From contig JAZQQB010000064.1 of NCBI GenBank assembly GCA_045628865.1, positions 13,013-77,012 of the forward strand: a stretch of 64,000 nucleotides of DNA. Direction: 5' to 3'. The stretch comes from JAZQQB01 sp045628865. Lineage in GTDB: Bacteria > Bacillota > Clostridia > Lachnospirales > Lachnospiraceae. The position numbers and the translations under genes are program-made. Positions 61,841-64,000 of the stretch are shown here, one piece after another. Positions within the stretch are counted from its first letter, which is position 1. Each line of letters opens with the position of its first letter. The notes under the pieces are model-generated. The model did no database searches. It saw only the letters and a list, made by a program, of their open reading frames with translations, and was not told the origin of the DNA.

Positions 61841-63763
61841 CTATCCTTCTTGCTTTATTTTTTCCTCCATCTCTTCATCTCCCAGCTCATATACCGCAAT
61901 TCTATTTTTCCCTGATTTTTTTGCTTTGTACATCGCAAGATCTGCCCGCTTAACCAATTCCTGCATACTTGTTCCAAATGTTGGATAATAAACCATTCCC
62001 ATACTCATGGTGCAGTAATAATCCTCTTCACATAAACAGAAAGGTTTTCTAAAAATCTCCTGCAATTGTTCTACAATCATATCTTTTCTATCAAATTCCT
62101 TTTCTGGAATTACAATAATAAATTCATCTCCACCCATTCTGTAGCAGGTATTCTCTAAGCCCCTTACGCTACGAAATCCTGTTGCCACAGATTTTAACAG
62201 AATATCTCCATATTCATGTCCAAGCGAATCATTCACCTGTTTAAAATTGTCCAGATCAATATAGATGACAGCACCTCTTTTTGATGAATCCTCTTTTGCT
62301 TCTTCCAAAAAAGCTGTCAAATCTCGTTCGCAGCAAAGACGATTATTTAGTCCTGTTAGAAAATCTGTAAACGCCTGTTTTTCAATATGCTTTTGATATT
62401 CCTTCTTTTCTGTAATATCATACACTGCATACAATTCAACCAGACTGCCATCCACCCAGGTTATCTTCGTCTGATTGACTTCATACCATCTATTTTTATC
62501 TTGATCAAACACCTCATATTGTTGATTCAAAGAACCTTCCTTCTTCTCAGTATGATCACTTCTGATCAGTCCCATCAATCGTTCTTCTTCTAATTCCTTT
62601 GCAAAATATGTGTTTGTCAGATGATTCACAAACAGGATACGATCCCATCCAGAATCAACTACAACAACTGCAGATCCTACATTATCCAAAATCGCTTCCA
62701 AAGAGGCATAAGATACTGCAAGAGAATTCTTTTGAATTTTACGAATCATAATGCTTTGTACTATTTTCATAGAATCATTTACCAGACGAACATCCTCTGG
62801 ATTCCAAATCATTTCTGATTTTCGACTGACAAATAATGCGTAGATATCTGGTGTTTTTTGAACGATAATTGGTGCACAGATCACCGCTGTTGCACTACAG
62901 ATATCCAAAGCAGTCTGATCTTCAATGGAAATCTTTGTATCAGATGATATAACAGAAGTCTTATCTCCTCTTAAGATACTTAATCGCTCTACATCATTAT
63001 GTCTATCAAAACAAGAAACTTCCGCTTCCTTATACCATTCACAGATTACTTCCATTTTTCGATTACCCTGTAAACGAAAAATATGCGCACTGTCTAAATT
63101 CAAATATTCCCCAATGAGCTTCAACGAATCAAAAAAAACATTTTCTATAGCATCTGTTCGTTCCAAAAACTGCACAACCTTAGTGGTAAGATCCGATCTC
63201 AATGCTGTTTTCCTGATCTTTTCTTCTGTATATTTCATTCTGGTTGTTTCAGCTTCAGCAACTGCAAGCATACTTTGAGAATTAAGCAGTTGAGACGCCA
63301 TATACTGAAGTAAATCCATGGATTTTAAAAAGGATTGATAAGTGGTTTTCATGGATATACCATTAAGCACGCCCAATTTGTTTTCCTGATTTTGTGAATC
63401 CTGAAGCACTGCTATCATAATCCAGCAAACAACTAATTTATCATGAATTCTAATTGCTACAGCCCCAATCTTAACATTGTCAAACTGTGTATCTTCCATG
63501 ATCATATCTTCCAACGGGTTATCCATCACCCGATGATATGCGGAATAGATCACCTCTGATCCTAGACATTTTCTTAGACGTTCTCCCTGTTCTTTCGGTC
63601 CAGTCATCTCAGTCAGTTGATTTCCCTGGCCACTTAATGCAAATGTAAACAGGTTTGAAACATTGGAAAAACGTTTCTGTAATTTCGTCAATTCATTCAC
63701 ATCCATTATGGATGAAAGAATCTTTTGTTCATTTATTTCTCGGCTTTCCTCTTTTTTTAACAC
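61841..63763 (-). CDS. Diguanylate cyclase with PocR-like, GAF and PAS sensory domains
   Basis: 640 residues, soluble. N-terminal region (about 20-175) resembles a PocR-type sensor; GAF-like (about 195-345); PAS (about 355-465); GGDEF (about 470-630) with intact MGGDEFIIV, FLTGLNNR, IYIDLDNFKQVND and SLGHEYGD. It should make cyclic di-GMP; no EAL partner is nearby. GTG start (63761-63763) with GGGGGAA upstream. First gene of an operon with the DHH gene. Confidence 0.9.
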   Translation of the reverse strand: MLKKEESREINEQKILSSIMDVNELTKLQKRFSNVSNLFTFALSGQGNQLTEMTGPKEQGERLRKCLGSEVIYSAYHRVMDNPLEDMIMEDTQFDNVKIGAVAIRIHDKLVVCWIMIAVLQDSQNQENKLGVLNGISMKTTYQSFLKSMDLLQYMASQLLNSQSMLAVAEAETTRMKYTEEKIRKTALRSDLTTKVVQFLERTDAIENVFFDSLKLIGEYLNLDSAHIFRLQGNRKMEVICEWYKEAEVSCFDRHNDVERLSILRGDKTSVISSDTKISIEDQTALDICSATAVICAPIIVQKTPDIYALFVSRKSEMIWNPEDVRLVNDSMKIVQSIMIRKIQKNSLAVSYASLEAILDNVGSAVVVVDSGWDRILFVNHLTNTYFAKELEEERLMGLIRSDHTEKKEGSLNQQYEVFDQDKNRWYEVNQTKITWVDGSLVELYAVYDITEKKEYQKHIEKQAFTDFLTGLNNRLCCERDLTAFLEEAKEDSSKRGAVIYIDLDNFKQVNDSLGHEYGDILLKSVATGFRSVRGLENTCYRMGGDEFIIVIPEKEFDRKDMIVEQLQEIFRKPFCLCEEDYYCTMSMGMVYYPTFGTSMQELVKRADLAMYKAKKSGKNRIAVYELGDEEMEEKIKQEG

Positions 63764-63794
63764 AATATTCCCCCGTACTTCTCCGAATACTTAC

Positions 63795-63823
63795 ATTTTA
63801 CACTAAATCGTCGTTCTTTTCAA
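63795..63823 (-). promoter_or_regulatory. Promoter of the GGDEF-DHH operon
   Basis: -35 TTGAAA (63818-63823), 17-bp spacer, -10 TAAAAT (63795-63800). Confidence 0.7.
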
Positions 63824-63842
63824 TCACTTGACAATTTACTAA

Positions 63843-63991
63843 CCAGAACAAAGAGTGCGAAGGTTACAGTACACACCTTGTGTGTACTGTAACGTGCGAA
63901 GCACTCTTTCGCGCCCGAGAAGTGTGAAAAATGGTATTTTTCACACCAGTCTATTTGTGCACCCACATAAAAGGGGTGGAACAAATAGACT
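63843..63991. repeat. Nested palindromic repeat block, complex copy
   Basis: CCAGAACAAAGAGTGCGAA (63843-63861), a 39-nt insert carrying a perfect 14-bp hairpin (63863-63893, GTTACAGTACACAC / GTGTGTACTGTAAC), then GCACTCTTTCGCGCCCGAG (63901-63919). Two more hairpins follow: GTGTGAAAAAT / ATTTTTCACAC (63922-63946) and AGTCTATTTGT / ACAAATAGACT (63948-63991, with inner CACCC / GGGTG). The outer parts match 30214-30251. Confidence 0.75.
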
Positions 63992-64000
63992 GCTCCTGAT

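Overview
The window is a low-GC Bacillota chromosome segment, most likely from a spore-forming member of the Lachnospiraceae or a close Clostridia relative. Evidence: an alpha/beta-type small acid-soluble spore protein, a SpoIID-like cortex protein, Firmicutes-type AddAB, a T-box leader on trpS, a lysine riboswitch on dapA, a CIRCE element on htpG, the tig-clpP-clpX-lon-engB order, and many Lachnospiraceae-type small proteins. No tRNA, rRNA, prophage or CRISPR array was seen. Almost all genes lie on the minus strand, so operons read from high to low coordinates.

Layout. 1-1100: 5' part of trpS (cut by the window edge) with a Trp T-box. 1100-7400: small membrane protein, pepT, DUF1836 regulator, YerC/TrpR-like regulator, bactofilin with a degenerate M23 partner, cold-shock protein, eukaryote-type HisA, a repeat-rich lipoprotein. 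7470-10830: dapA-dapB under a lysine riboswitch, corrinoid adenosyltransferase, double-OB SSB-like protein. 11100-24100: typA, ilvE, folA, a beta-CASP nuclease, addA-addB, a DJ-1 protein. 24300-30200: two tandem hybrid histidine kinases, one with a decayed ATPase domain, divergent from a SpoIID/peptidoglycan-binding protein. 30200-32600: repeats and htpG with CIRCE. 32600-44850: a cell-surface fibre/adhesin locus. 44900-53700: LysR, AI-2E exporter, engB, lon, clpX, clpP, tig. 53900-64000: SASP, DUF6062, TetR, small acidic protein, MocR regulator, DUF2225, glnS, DHH phosphoesterase, GGDEF protein, and a block of nested palindromes at the end.

The most interesting part is 32.6-44.9 kb. It encodes two TasA/camelysin-type secreted subunits, a SipW-type signal peptidase, a class B sortase, a PrsA-like foldase lipoprotein, a 1258-residue fibro-slime adhesin, an odd two-in-one surface protein, a SARP-type (OmpR-like HTH plus BTAD) activator and two small proteins sharing one motif. 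Upstream of both structural operons lies the same element: TGTGACT, 4 bp, TGTGAC(T/A), then exactly 9 bp to a -10 hexamer, with no recognisable -35. This is the direct-repeat geometry known for SARP activators, so the locus looks like a self-contained regulon. A 142-bp MITE-like insertion with perfect 13-bp inverted ends and a perfect 8-bp target duplication sits inside the predicted leader of the adhesin operon.

Start codons were moved for several genes where a ribosome binding site or promoter decided it (M23-like protein, cspA, hisA, lipoprotein, typA, DJ-1, htpG, glnS, surface proteins). Promoter calls are by eye from hexamers and spacing. Family names rest on motif recognition without database searches.
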